64,000 nucleotides of DNA. It comes from Microglena sp. YARC. Taxonomy: Eukaryota > Chlorophyta > Chlorophyceae > Chlamydomonadales > Chlamydomonadaceae. Positions 9,492 through 18,355 of this stretch are shown piece after piece. The translations under genes and the position numbers were made by a program. The notes under the pieces are model-generated. The model was not told the DNA's origin and ran no database searches. It saw only the letters and a list, made by a program, of their open reading frames with translations. Numbering within the stretch: position 1 is the stretch's first letter; each line of letters starts with the position of its first letter. The stretch spans positions 73,142,413-73,206,412 of the forward strand of contig CM039463.1 of the NCBI GenBank assembly GCA_022414725.1, written 5' to 3'.

Positions 9492-11705
9492 CTAGTTCTT
9501 GGACATGGCGTACCCATCAATCTGAGCCTGCAAGGAGGACAACTGCTTGCGAGTCAGCGAACCTGGAAGGGCCAAGGCAACGGGCACGGGTTCAATGCCC
9601 GGTGTACCAGCCTTGGCCTTTCGCAGGTGCGGATGTTTCGTCCAGCAACGGTCCTCCGAGTGGCTCGTTTTGGAAAGACAGGGGCCCCAAGTGCAATCCA
9701 AGCGCCTCTTGGTAGTCCCGGAACTCTGAGGACCAGGTCCCCTGCCACGCTGAAAAGCAGCATTGGCAGGGACCTGGGGAAGATCGCGGGACCAACCAGG
9801 ATGCCTCGGATCAGACTTAGGGAGAGACACGTTCAAGAAATCTAATGATCTATATGCTGCCAGACAGGTCCAGTAATCAACAGGCTGGTTCTGATGCAGT
9901 GCGAGACCAAACTGTAGCCGCAGAGAGTCGAAGTGGGGGTGCATGATGCCATTAATAATAGTATGCATGGCATGGCGCTGAGGCTGTGGGTATCCCGCAC
10001 TGCGGAGGTCAGTGCACAAGCCCCGGACCCTGCGAAAGAACACATCCACAGGTTCAGAGTTGTCCATGGTTGCACGCCGAAGCTCAACAAGCATGAGAGG
10101 GACACGAGCAGCAAGAGCATCAGAACGCTGTCTTCGGATATGCAAGAAGATATCCCGAGGAGTGGCAAAATCCAGATACACATTGACCATCGCATCCGTC
10201 ATGTTCGCAAGCATCATAGTGAGACACATGAACTCCTGACGTTCCAGGGGCAGGGCACTAAAACCCAACAGTGCAGGATCTACACGAGACTCACCATGAG
10301 AGGCCGAGGGTCCAGCAGCAAGAGGATCAGGCACAGGAGCATACGAGGCACGAACCGACATAAAATACTCGGCAGCAATGCCAGCATCATATGCGCGCTG
10401 ATCATCTAAGTTCCTACTGAGATCTAAGGAATGCGCAACACTCGCAACGAGCTCGAAATCAGGCCTAACAGGAACAAAACTGAGAGGGACCTTCACATAC
10501 TGATACCCTCGGAGATCATTGTTCCTACGCCCAATCCCACCTAAGGTAACACCTCCAGGGGAAGGGTAGTTAATCCCTGCCTTCACAGGTCCTAGAAAAG
10601 CACGACACTCATGACCCAGCTCAGAGTAAGCCATCACACGCTTAGGGCGACCCTTTCTATCTAGATTAGCCCGAGTGGCTGCCTCATCCAGCCTACCGTA
10701 CAAAGTGCGATCAAGAGAATCTCCAGCATACTGGGCTTGGCGAATAAGCCGGCAGTCCCGCACAGCCAGCCGCACAGGTGGTGTGCCATCAAGCAGATGT
10801 TCCCAGGATATGCCGGACAGCGTAGGATTCATAGACGGCGGAGGGCCAGGCGCAGGTGGCAGATCCACCGGTGGAGGTGGAGGGGGCTCCTGCGAGGTGC
10901 CAGCAGCAGATCTGTGGACACTCGTGGCAGCAGCCTCGCGAGCCCGAGTATGGTAAGCACCAAGAGCCCGCTCTGCAGGGTTGCGAGCCTGCTCTGCAAG
11001 GTTGAGTAGAGGACCCAAAGGACCAAGAGACGAACTCCGCAGCAAAGACGGCTTGACCACCTCAGGTAGGTCCGGTGGAAGCGGCGCAAGCAGAGCGGCA
11101 GACGGAGGCTTGAAGACCGCAGGAGAAGGTGCCAATTGAGGCTCATACACCGGAGAGACAGTGGAGGTGTGGAAAAGCCTAGTAGCAGAAGAGGGAGTGA
11201 CTCCACCGAAGTCGCCACTTCTGGCACTCTGTAGATCTTCCATACAATCATCAGAGTAATCTTCCTTTGAGTCGTCAGACTTGCCGTAAGCATAGCCATC
11301 TTCATGGCTATGGAGAGCAAGGTCTACAGTGTCGTAGGTAAAGCGGGCATCAGCGGGTGGAGGCGACCTTGCATACTGGATAATCTGTGTGGAAACACAG
11401 CATAGGCGCAACAGAATATCCTCAACCTCAGGTCGGAGACGTTGGACAAAAGGAGAAGGAGACGGAGAAATGGAGGTATTGGAGGGGGGGGTGGCTTCCA
11501 TGATGGCGGAAGGAGACTCATCTCCGGCAGCAGAGGCCGCTGGCGCGCAATCATCTAGCCAATCAGTGGGAACACGAATCTTTAGAGGAAGAATTCGGTC
11601 GCATCCATTACTGATAATGACGCTCTCCATACCGCGCGACCAGGAAATACCATTCTGTGGGGTAAGTTTCTCGAAGCCGGCAGGAGGCCCACGCGGAAGT
11701 TGCAT
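9492..11705 (-). CDS. Copia gag (capsid) protein
   Basis: A 737-residue structural protein. It begins MQLPRGPPAGFEKL at the first ATG after the LTR and primer site, and the same start is kept in Copia element 2 (25048). Residues 60-300 are proline- and serine-rich and poorly conserved. The gag helical core is around 480-640 (LERQEFMCLTMMLANM, FLHIRRQRSD, DVFFRRVRGLC). A variant zinc knuckle near the C-terminus reads CTWGPC-x5-H-x4-C (Cx4Cx5Hx4C instead of the usual Cx2Cx4Hx4C). It ends at TAG 9492-9494; downstream codons in the same frame lead into protease, so the stop is either a mutation or a readthrough site. Confidence 0.85.
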   Translation of the reverse strand: MQLPRGPPAGFEKLTPQNGISWSRGMESVIISNGCDRILPLKIRVPTDWLDDCAPAASAAGDESPSAIMEATPPSNTSISPSPSPFVQRLRPEVEDILLRLCCVSTQIIQYARSPPPADARFTYDTVDLALHSHEDGYAYGKSDDSKEDYSDDCMEDLQSARSGDFGGVTPSSATRLFHTSTVSPVYEPQLAPSPAVFKPPSAALLAPLPPDLPEVVKPSLLRSSSLGPLGPLLNLAEQARNPAERALGAYHTRAREAAATSVHRSAAGTSQEPPPPPPVDLPPAPGPPPSMNPTLSGISWEHLLDGTPPVRLAVRDCRLIRQAQYAGDSLDRTLYGRLDEAATRANLDRKGRPKRVMAYSELGHECRAFLGPVKAGINYPSPGGVTLGGIGRRNNDLRGYQYVKVPLSFVPVRPDFELVASVAHSLDLSRNLDDQRAYDAGIAAEYFMSVRASYAPVPDPLAAGPSASHGESRVDPALLGFSALPLERQEFMCLTMMLANMTDAMVNVYLDFATPRDIFLHIRRQRSDALAARVPLMLVELRRATMDNSEPVDVFFRRVRGLCTDLRSAGYPQPQRHAMHTIINGIMHPHFDSLRLQFGLALHQNQPVDYWTCLAAYRSLDFLNVSLPKSDPRHPGWSRDLPQVPANAAFQRGRGPGPQSSGTTKRRLDCTWGPCLSKTSHSEDRCWTKHPHLRKAKAGTPGIEPVPVALALPGSLTRKQLSSLQAQIDGYAMSKN

Positions 11706-11728
11706 TGTAAAGCAGTGGTAGAAGTAAT

Positions 11729-11740
11729 AAGCCCGTAACC
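11729..11740 (-). promoter_or_regulatory. Copia primer binding site, half-tRNA type
   Basis: Directly after the 5' LTR the element strand reads GGTTACGGGCTT. Copia-family elements are known to prime with a half molecule of initiator tRNA-Met, whose complement reads GGTTATGGGCCC. This site and the one in element 2 (GGTTATCCGGCC) resemble that rather than a 3'-CCA site. Confidence 0.5.
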
Positions 11741-12124
11741 TATCAGCTAGAAAGCACTTCGAAGAGTGGACAGAGATGTATGCAGCGGAGACAGACGCGC
11801 CAATCTATACACGGAGACAAGAAATAGCGTTACAAGGACAGGCGGACGCCAAAGAACACCAGCGGTGGGAGAGGCGGACGTCTGTAACCTGACTAGACCC
11901 TAAGTCAGGAATCTTAAGCCAGGCACCGGCTATACAGAGTGTGTCAGTGAGAGACCGATGACGCAGTCAACAGGAAGCTGTCACCGTGTCATGAAGGATG
12001 ACACAGTCTACGGGAAGCTGACACAGTACAAACAGAAACACTGTCTGGGCCGATAGTTCTAAGGAAGTACATAAGTAGTCACCAAGTCATAAAACGCGTG
12101 AGAGCACCGCAATTCATGCTGACA
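11741..12124 (-). repeat. Copia element 1, 5' LTR
   Basis: 384 bp, the upstream LTR on the minus strand, matching 5081-5464. It should carry the element promoter. Confidence 0.92.
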
Positions 12125-12129
12125 TTTAC
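12125..12129. repeat. Target-site duplication TTTAC, right
   Basis: Second copy of the TTTAC duplication (first at 5076-5080), marking the insertion point of Copia element 1. Confidence 0.85.
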
Positions 12130-12186
12130 TATTTCTGTATTAAGGACGTCCTCGATGCCATGCGTGAGAAGATGTGGTTTGATTGA
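12130..12186 (+). pseudogene. Severed 3' end of the replication gene
   Basis: When the Copia element and one TSD are ignored, the frame of 2609-5080 continues here for 18 codons and ends at TGA 12184-12186. This shows the element landed inside the coding sequence, close to its end. Confidence 0.65.
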
Positions 12187-12270
12187 TGAATGCTTCTGTT
12201 TGTCGGTGCCCTCGATGACTTGCTTGTGCAATGCCATGTGCCTCATACACCAGTCCTCTCGTCAAGCACA

Positions 12271-13698
12271 CGCCTTCTGCCAACGAAAGTCCGTTGTGGG
12301 TTCGTTTGGTCGCCACTCAACTCGTAATGAGAGCCCCCTTAATTGTTATAAGGTTCAGCAGCTGATATTACCGTAAACCATATAGGTAGTGATTAGATTA
12401 CAAGTTATGTATAGTTATATATATATTGTATGTAAAATGAAGTAGATATATGTCGGTATAATTACATTATATAGGGAGGGTTCCAAGTACCCATCACCTG
12501 TCAACTCTACACATTGTACCTCAGCTCCGGCAATCAATGTAATTTTTTCTACGACCTACGCCTTCTGCCAACGAAAGTCCGTTGTGGGTTCGTTTGGTCG
12601 CCACTCAACTCGTAATGAGAGCCCCCTTAATTGTTATAAGGTTCAGCAGCTGATATTACCGTAAACCATATAGGTAGTGATTAGATTACAAGTTATGTAT
12701 AGTTATATATATATTGTATGTAAAATGAAGTAGATATATGTCGGTATAATTACATTATATAGGGAGGGTTCCAAGTACCCATCACCTGTCAACTCTACAC
12801 ATTGTACCTCAGCTCCGGCAATCAAAGTAATGTTTTCTACGACCTACGCCTTCTGCCAACGAAAGTCCGTTGTGGGTTCGTTTGGTCGCCACTCAACTCG
12901 TAATGAGAGCCCCCTTAATTGTTGTAAGGTTCAGCAGCTGATATTACCGTAAACCATATAGGTAGTGATTAGATTACAAGTTATGTATAGTTATATATAT
13001 ATTGTATGTAAAATGAAGTAGATATATGTCGGTATAATTACATTATATAGGGAGGGTTCCATGTACCCATCACCTGTCAACTCTACACATTGTACCTCAG
13101 CTCCGGCAATCAATGTAATGTTTTCTACGACCTACGCCTTCTGCCAACGAAAGTCCGTTGTGGGTTCGTTTGGTCGCCACTCAACTCGTAATGAGAGCCC
13201 CCTTAATTGTTATAAGGTTCAGCAGCTGATATTACCGTAAACCATATAGGTAGTGATTAGATTACAAGTTATGTATAGTTATATATATATTGTATGTAAA
13301 ATGAAGTAGATATATGTCGGTATAATTACATTATATAGGGAGGGTTCCAAGTACCCATCACCTGTCAACTCTACACATTGTACCTCAGCTCCGGCAATCA
13401 ATGTAATGTTTTCTACGACCTACGCCTTCTGCCAACGAAAGTCCGTTGTGGGTTCGTTTGGTCGCCACTCAACTCGTAATGAGAGCCCCCTTAATTGTTA
13501 TAAGGTTCAGCAGCTGATATTACCGTAAACCATATAGGTAGTGATTAGATTACAAGTTATGTATAGTTATATATATATTGTATGTAAAATGAAGTAGATA
13601 CATGTCGGTATAATTACATTATATAGGGAGGGTTCCAAGTACCCATCACCTGTCAACTCTACACATTGTACCTCAGCTCCGGCAATCAATGTAATGTA
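12271..13698. repeat. Five tandem 288-bp repeats
   Basis: Units start at 12271, 12559, 12847, 13135 and 13423, exactly 288 bp apart and nearly identical (scattered single-base differences). Each unit begins CGCCTTCTGCC, contains a small hairpin (CAACG...CGTTG) and a TA-rich centre (tatatatatattgtatg), and ends near GGCAATCAATGTAATG. No ORF runs through the units. It starts about 85 bp after the replication gene's stop codon. Confidence 0.92.
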
Positions 13699-13960
13699 TT
13701 TTTTTTCTCCTCTCAGACAGACAGACCCGACCCACACACACTCAGGTGCATGATGATGGAACACCCGGAATGACTTATCGTCCACACTCACAAAATAGAC
13801 CGCCCCCCCCCCCGCATCCTTACATGACACACGACGGCTTTCGCATCCCCCCGTCCGTACATTCATATATAATGTACCTCGAATGAAGTGTTGTAAACAA
13901 CGCAGAAGACTCTTTTACTAACTTATCCCCCTCTTCAGACGTTGTCTCATATTGGTTTGT
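13699..13960. other. Spacer with homopolymers
   Basis: No gene seen. Contains a T-run (about 13700), a C-run (13801-13813) and an inverted copy (13866-13882) of the CGAGGTACATTATATAT sequence that occurs direct in the repeats from 14005 on. Confidence 0.5.
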
Positions 13961-14650
13961 CTCAACTCAGCTTAACATCCCCATTGTTTTTAGGTCGGTC
14001 TTACGAGGTACATTATATATATACAATTTTTTACTTCCTACACGAAAGTAGTAAAATTACACCATAATGGAAAGTCCTATAAGGGGACTTGAATAGAGAA
14101 AGTTTCCTTTTTTGGTGTAATATTAAGGATTTCGTGTAGGGGCGTACCGAATCCGGGTTTTTGAGGCCATTAGAAGTCTGATCAAAAAGACACAGACGTT
14201 GGTTGTCTCAACTCAGCTTAACATCCCCATTGTTTTTAGGTCTTACGAGGTACATTATATATAAATACAATTTTTTACTTCCTACACGAAAGTAGTAAAA
14301 TTACACCATAATGGAAAGTCCTATAAGGGGACTTGAATAGAGAAAGTTTCCTTTTTTGGTGTAATATTAAGGATTTCGTGTAGGGGCGTACCGAATCCGG
14401 GTTTTTGAGGCCATTAGAAGTCTGATCAAAAAGACACAGACGTTGGTTGTCTCAACTCAGCTGAACATCCCCATTGTTTTTAGGTCTTACGAGGTACATT
14501 ATATATATATACAATTTTTTACTTCCTACACGAAAGTAGTAAAATTACACCATAATGGAAAGTCCTATAAAGGGACTTGAATAGAGAAAGTTTCCTTTTT
14601 TGGTGTAATATTAAGGATTTCGTGTAGGGGCGTACCGAATCCGGGTTTTG
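13961..14650. repeat. Three tandem ~245-bp repeats with nested hairpins
   Basis: Units start with CTCAACTCAG at 13961, 14207 and 14451 (246 and 244 bp apart). Each contains a 104-bp fold-back element (14037-14140, 14281-14384, 14525-14628). The outer arms are CCTACACGAAA / TTTCGTGTAGG, the middle arms TTACACCA / TGGTGTAA and the inner arms AAGTCC / GGACTT. The nested pairing resembles a MITE or a long RNA hairpin. Confidence 0.85.
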
Positions 14651-14959
14651 AGATATTACATACTCAGCAAAACAATGCCGAGACCTGTATGGATCAAAGT
14701 TGTTTACGAGAGAGAGAGAGGGATAGATATTCGCGTGTGTATGTATTTTGCTTTATTTGTAGATGGAAGAAAGGAAAGAGGAGGGTGGTGTGCGAATGAC
14801 GCGCTAGGGAAGAGGCTGGTGAGGATAAGAAAAGAAAAATATGCAGTCTCGGGGCGAGGAGGTCCTTTTATGATGCCCGGCGATCGTACCTCCAGCAATA
14901 CACAAGGATTGGGCATGCCTGTGTACGCAAGCGCCGGTCCCTTTAATCTGAGTGAGTGA
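14648..14959 (+). CDS. Hypothetical 103-residue ORF
   Basis: Not recognised. It begins directly after the ~245-bp repeats. The middle is basic (GRKERGG, KRLVRIRKEK) and it lacks membrane segments. A shadow ORF covers the same stretch on the other strand. It could be chance. Confidence 0.15.
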   Translation: MRYYILSKTMPRPVWIKVVYERERGIDIRVCMYFALFVDGRKERGGWCANDALGKRLVRIRKEKYAVSGRGGPFMMPGDRTSSNTQGLGMPVYASAGPFNLSE

Positions 14960-14993
14960 TTGAGTGATTGAGTGATTGACTATGAAGAGGAGT

Positions 14994-15230
14994 CGTCGAC
15001 ATGTGTTCCGCCGTTTTCGTGTGTCAATGAGTGTCCTGCGTGTGCCATTCGGTGTTCGGCCTCTTGTGTCCTCCTATACATTCGACAGTGTTCCGCATCT
15101 TGAGTCCTCCGATACATTCGACATGTGTTCCGCCGTTTGCGTGTGTCCTCCGATACATTCGACAGTGTTCCGCATCTTGTGTCCTCCTATACATTCGACA
15201 GTGTTCCGCCGTTTGCGTGTGTCCTCCTCC
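14994..15230. repeat. Degenerate minisatellite (ttccgccgttt / gtgtcctcc)
   Basis: Alternating copies of 'tgttccgccgtttkcgtgtgtc' and 'tcctcckatacattcgacagtgttccgcatcttg', several times in about 240 bp. A related motif occurs near 760-778, linking the two ends of the virus-like segment. Confidence 0.6.
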
Positions 15231-15278
15231 GATGGACCAGTCATATCCTAGGACACGTGTTTCCGCGAGTCCGCATCT

Positions 15279-15313
15279 GAATTCCCCTGCCCCACTCCGT
15301 GGGTCCCGCGATT
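15279..15313. repeat. Intergenic palindrome element, copy 2 of 4
   Basis: GAATTCCCCTGCCCC then ACTCCGTGGGTCCCGCGATT, matching the first half of the copy at 16156. A (gatt)n run follows, and the second palindrome is missing. Confidence 0.6.
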
Positions 15314-15389
15314 GATTGATTGATTGTTTATAAAGTATAGCTTTCCACTTGTTGTCTCAAACAGGCTTAAGAAGGGCACCGAGGACTAC

Positions 15390-16088
15390 TTACTTTGGCC
15401 TTGCTACTGCCAGTAAGACCTTGCCCCCTAACCTGCTCCCGGTCATGGCGTAGAAAACGAATGACCACCCCCTTGTGAGGATTAGGTGCGCTCCTCCCAA
15501 ACGGTGCGCATCATCATGCGAGTCGATGAGTGTGTACCTTGCAGCACCGGGTGTGTGTGACAAAATGTTGACTGCCTCCTTCAGCATCTCAAAGACCGAC
15601 GCTGTATAAATTGATCCGTTTGGTAAATGTAGGCAATGCAACCATACAGCGTTGCACTCCCACATATCGTCATCGAATGTAACATGGTCCACGTACTTGA
15701 AGCGAAGTCTTGGCTCGATACTATAGATGTTGCACCACAGCCTATCGGCTCCCGGCCTCAACCAACCTCGTAGACGCGGCATTTGCTTGCGCTCACCACG
15801 GAATTCGATCATAAGTCGGCCTTGATTCCGACTTGATTCCGACACGCTAGCCTGTTTTTGCTGATCTGAAGAAGCACTTTGGGGGGTGCAAGAGTTGTCT
15901 TCGAGCTTCGCTGGACGACTGTACTTAGGCGTGGCCAAGGCCCCCTTAAAAGTATTGAGTGTAGCCATTGTACGGCTGTAACCTGTACGGATGTTGCGTT
16001 TCTTACACTCGTTTTTTGAGGCGCACACGAAACCCTTGTCGTCGACTAAATCCGCATGATGACGCGCGTCCCAACTCTCTATCAGCAT
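15390..16088 (-). CDS. Hypothetical protein with SKNECK motif
   Basis: 232 residues, first ATG at 16088. Not recognised. The N-terminal part reads DDKGFVCASKNECKKR followed by NIRTGYSRTM; a fragment coding a very similar stretch lies at 18447-18530 on the plus strand, and a shorter trace near 155-185, so the family was multi-copy. Residues 60-95 are polar and low-complexity; 100-225 look globular with several tryptophans. Palindrome elements flank the gene on both sides (15279 and 16156), which fits a compact virus-like gene unit. Confidence 0.5.
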   Translation of the reverse strand: MLIESWDARHHADLVDDKGFVCASKNECKKRNIRTGYSRTMATLNTFKGALATPKYSRPAKLEDNSCTPQSASSDQQKQASVSESSRNQGRLMIEFRGERKQMPRLRGWLRPGADRLWCNIYSIEPRLRFKYVDHVTFDDDMWECNAVWLHCLHLPNGSIYTASVFEMLKEAVNILSHTPGAARYTLIDSHDDAHRLGGAHLILTRGWSFVFYAMTGSRLGGKVLLAVARPK

Positions 16089-16155
16089 CCCTATTCCTCA
16101 ATGCGTAATCCAATGTGTTTTCGCGCGCCTCGAAGCTTCACACGAGTCCTCAACT

Positions 16156-16238
16156 GAATTCCCCTGCCCCACTCCGTGGGTCCCGCGATTCATCTTTCAT
16201 ACTCCCGACATAGTTGTCAAGCAGAAGTCTGCTTGAGA
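16156..16238. repeat. Intergenic palindrome element, copy 3 of 4
   Basis: CCCCACTCCGTGGGTCCCGC followed about 35 bp later by TCAAGCAGAAGTCTGCTTGA, a perfect palindrome apart from its two-base centre. It lies just upstream of the ATG of 15390-16088 (minus). Confidence 0.65.
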
Positions 16239-16361
16239 CGACACGTGTCCCCATGCGCCTCGAAAAATACGAACCCTACTTGACGCACCCAGGCCAAGCC
16301 ACACACACCCCAGCCATGTCAATCTTAACCAAGTACCGAAGTACTCCAATTCTTCTCTCAC

Positions 16362-16469
16362 GAACTCAGTGTGTTCGGGAGTATCCAGCGAAATCCGAAA
16401 GCTAATTCCGAGGGTGAACTCAGTGTGTTAGGGAGCATCCAGCGAACTCCGAAAGCTGATTCCGAGGGT
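16362..16469. repeat. Two tandem 54-bp repeats
   Basis: GAACTCAGTGTGTT...CGAGGGT occurs at 16362 and again at 16416 with a few substitutions. No coding signal. Confidence 0.7.
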
Positions 16470-16496
16470 GAGTTCAATAGTAGCAGTCATCGAGAT

Positions 16497-16850
16497 CTAG
16501 TCATGGTTAATTTCATTGCTGCTAGTATTTGCGAGGCTTGCTAGCTCTATGGCTCCACCTGCGAAAGCATTATCCAGTCATGGTTACTTTCATTGCTGCT
16601 AGTATTTGCGAGACTTGCTAGCTCTATGGCTCCACCTGCGAAAGCATTATCCAGTCATGGTTACTTTCATTGCTGCTAGTATTTGCGAAGTTCGCGTTTG
16701 GATTGCGCTGGCTTGCTAGCTCTATGGCTCCACCTGCGAAAGCATTATCCAGTCATGGTTACTTTCATTGCTGCTAGTATTTGCGAAGTTCGCGTTTGGA
16801 TTGCGCTGGCTTGCTAGCTCTATGGCTCCACTGCGAAAGCATTATCCAGT
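16497..16850. repeat. Four tandem ~80-107-bp repeats
   Basis: Each unit begins '(c/t)agtcatggtta', contains 'cattgctgctagtatttgcga' and ends with 'gctccacctgcgaaagcatta'. Units start near 16498, 16575, 16652 and 16750. The last two carry an extra ~27-bp insert (agttcgcgtttggattgcgctgg), explaining the two lengths. Confidence 0.75.
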
Positions 16851-16926
16851 AATTGATTGCGAAGATTGTGCTGGCTGCGAAAGCATGAGCTGACCAAACA
16901 TCCACCCATGTTCGCAGGCACTGAAG

Positions 16927-17274
16927 ATGGCTATGAAGAAGAAAGGGTCTATCAAGATTCGGCTCCGAACTGAAATGTGCACGGAGTTCGAGTATGTAGG
17001 AAGTTTGCCGTACATAAAGCATGGCAACTTTTGCATCATCGACGATGGTGGCGACAGAGAAGGGGTTCGACTGCGAGATTTGAAGCACTCGTCATCTCCA
17101 GATTTTCGTGTCCTAATTCTGGAGATGTTTGGTATGATGCCTCTCCCTTTGCTGGTGAATTGCAGGGATTGCCCTGCAAATGCAGTTTTGACAGTCGATC
17201 ACTCGACTACATTCGGAGCCTGTAACTGTGGTGTATGCCCACTTAGCATGGCGACGGGTGGGGCTGGAGGTTGA
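16927..17274 (+). CDS. Hypothetical Cys-rich small protein
   Basis: 115 residues. Not recognised. The N-terminus is basic (MAMKKKGSIKIRLR), followed by a hydrophobic core (FRVLILEMFGMMPLPLLV) and a C-terminal cysteine cluster, CRDCPAN...CNCGVC, that could bind zinc. It converges with 17455-17892, and a perfect hairpin followed by five T residues lies between the two genes. Confidence 0.4.
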   Translation: MAMKKKGSIKIRLRTEMCTEFEYVGSLPYIKHGNFCIIDDGGDREGVRLRDLKHSSSPDFRVLILEMFGMMPLPLLVNCRDCPANAVLTVDHSTTFGACNCGVCPLSMATGGAGG

Positions 17275-17384
17275 TGAGGTGGGGGATGGAGATGGAGCTA
17301 TATTGATTGAGAGCTATATTGTAACCAGTTGCATCCGCGCATTCTTCTCCTTGTCCCACTCCTTGTCCCGCTCCTTGTCCCTGT

Positions 17385-17407
17385 GACACTCCAGGGAGTG
17401 TCTTTTT
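17385..17407. terminator. Hairpin plus T5 between convergent genes
   Basis: GACACTCC (17385-17392) pairs perfectly with GGAGTGTC (17395-17402), followed by TTTTT. It sits between the 3' ends of two convergent ORFs, a position where some DNA viruses keep hairpin 3'-end signals. The role is inference. Confidence 0.4.
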
Positions 17408-17454
17408 GAATTTGTATGAGTCGTTCCGGAGGCTCTAAATTCTGAAATTAAAAA

Positions 17455-17892
17455 TTAGCATAGGGTTCGTTCGCCATCCTGTTCGGTTGAATCTGGGTCG
17501 GACGACTCCTGCATGTTGGGGAAGGGGATTCCGTATTGTTTGCAAAGATCCTCATTGAGACGCCTGTCATGATCGTTCAGGGAATTCCATTGCTCGATAG
17601 TCATGCTTGACAGTTCGTACCTCAGTTGCTTCTCAAGCGCTTCTGCGCGCTCAGTCTCAAGCTCACTCTTCATTCGAGCATTCTCAAGCTCAATCTTCAG
17701 TCGAGCATTCTCAAGCTCAATCTCCAATCTATTCACTCGAGCAGCATCTGCCTTCTGTCGAGCGCGCTCAGTCTCCAGGCTATTCACTCGAGCAGCATCT
17801 GCCTTCTTTCGAGCGCGCTCAGTCTTCAGTCGAACCATGTAAATAAGAGCGAATGTAGCGATGCAGATAAGTAGTAGAGACTTGTCAATCAT
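17455..17892 (-). CDS. Membrane-anchored coiled-coil protein
   Basis: 145 residues. Residues 4-20 (KSLLLICIATFALIYMV) form one membrane segment or signal anchor. Residues 22-95 are a highly charged helix with internal repeats: ETERARQKADAARVN appears with variations three times, then IELENARLK twice, giving a clear coiled coil. The C-terminus is acidic (PDSTEQDGE). The repeats are also visible at DNA level (17650-17830). The composition argues for a real protein of structural or tethering type, but no family is recognised, and the repeat itself opens other frames. Confidence 0.5.
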   Translation of the reverse strand: MIDKSLLLICIATFALIYMVRLKTERARKKADAARVNSLETERARQKADAARVNRLEIELENARLKIELENARMKSELETERAEALEKQLRYELSSMTIEQWNSLNDHDRRLNEDLCKQYGIPFPNMQESSDPDSTEQDGERTLC

Positions 17893-17939
17893 TGTGTATA
17901 AATTCTGATGATTGTTTCTTAAGTACAGTCAACTGAATA

Positions 17940-18355
17940 CTAAAATGAAACCGCTTCATGTACGGCACACCTTACGGTGTAACCTAATGGTGTAGCAACC
18001 CACGGGGCAGTGGAACACCAATACGATTTTGAATCAACAAATTGCAGGATGTTAACGAGAATATCGTGGTTCTTTTTTAGATCACGGCTCTCCATCCTGC
18101 AGACTCCGTATCGTTCTTTTGTCGGTACTTTCGAGAGTGTCCATTGAAGGACCAGCCGCACCTAAGCGATCGCCTCTTCCCCGGTACCGTGGCCCAAAAG
18201 AACACGGGGTCTTTGTTGATGTGCAATGCGTCATGAAAGGAGGTTTCTTTGCTGGACGGGCCATTTTGTAGGACCATCCACTCATACAATATATGGTGCT
18301 TGGCATGAGTCAGCAGCTCGATCCCTTTGCACCGCTCCGCGGTGCCCGCGATCAT
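17940..18355 (-). pseudogene. Hypothetical gene, probably frameshifted
   Basis: Two overlapping minus-strand reading parts: 18077-18355 (92 residues from ATG 18355, with HAKHHILYEWMVLQNGPS and VFFWATVPGKRRSLRCGW) and 17940-18161 (73 residues, ending WVATPLGYTVRCAVHEAVSF). The lack of a single frame suggests one indel near 18100-18160. No family is recognised. A palindrome element (18320-18399) overlaps its 5' end. Confidence 0.3.

Larger units (their letters stand above)
5081..12124 (-). mobile_element. Copia-type LTR retrotransposon (element 1)
   Basis: A 7,044-bp element read on the minus strand, with two 384-bp LTRs (11741-12124 upstream, 5081-5464 downstream) and a 5-bp TSD. LTR ends are TGTCAGC...GCTGATA, near-perfect inverted repeats. 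Domain order is gag, protease, integrase, reverse transcriptase, RNase H, which defines Copia (Pseudoviridae). I noticed one difference between the LTRs (g at 5368 versus a at 12028 region), so insertion looks recent. The coding part nevertheless has an in-frame TAG between gag and protease (9492-9494), a one-base gain in an A-run near 7834-7838, and a frameshift near 6555. This copy is therefore not autonomous as read. It sits in the 3' coding end of the replication gene. Confidence 0.93.

Noticed and set aside
12271..14650. CRISPR array
   Set aside because: Repeats are 288 and ~245 bp with no short repeat-spacer pattern and no cas genes, in a eukaryotic context.
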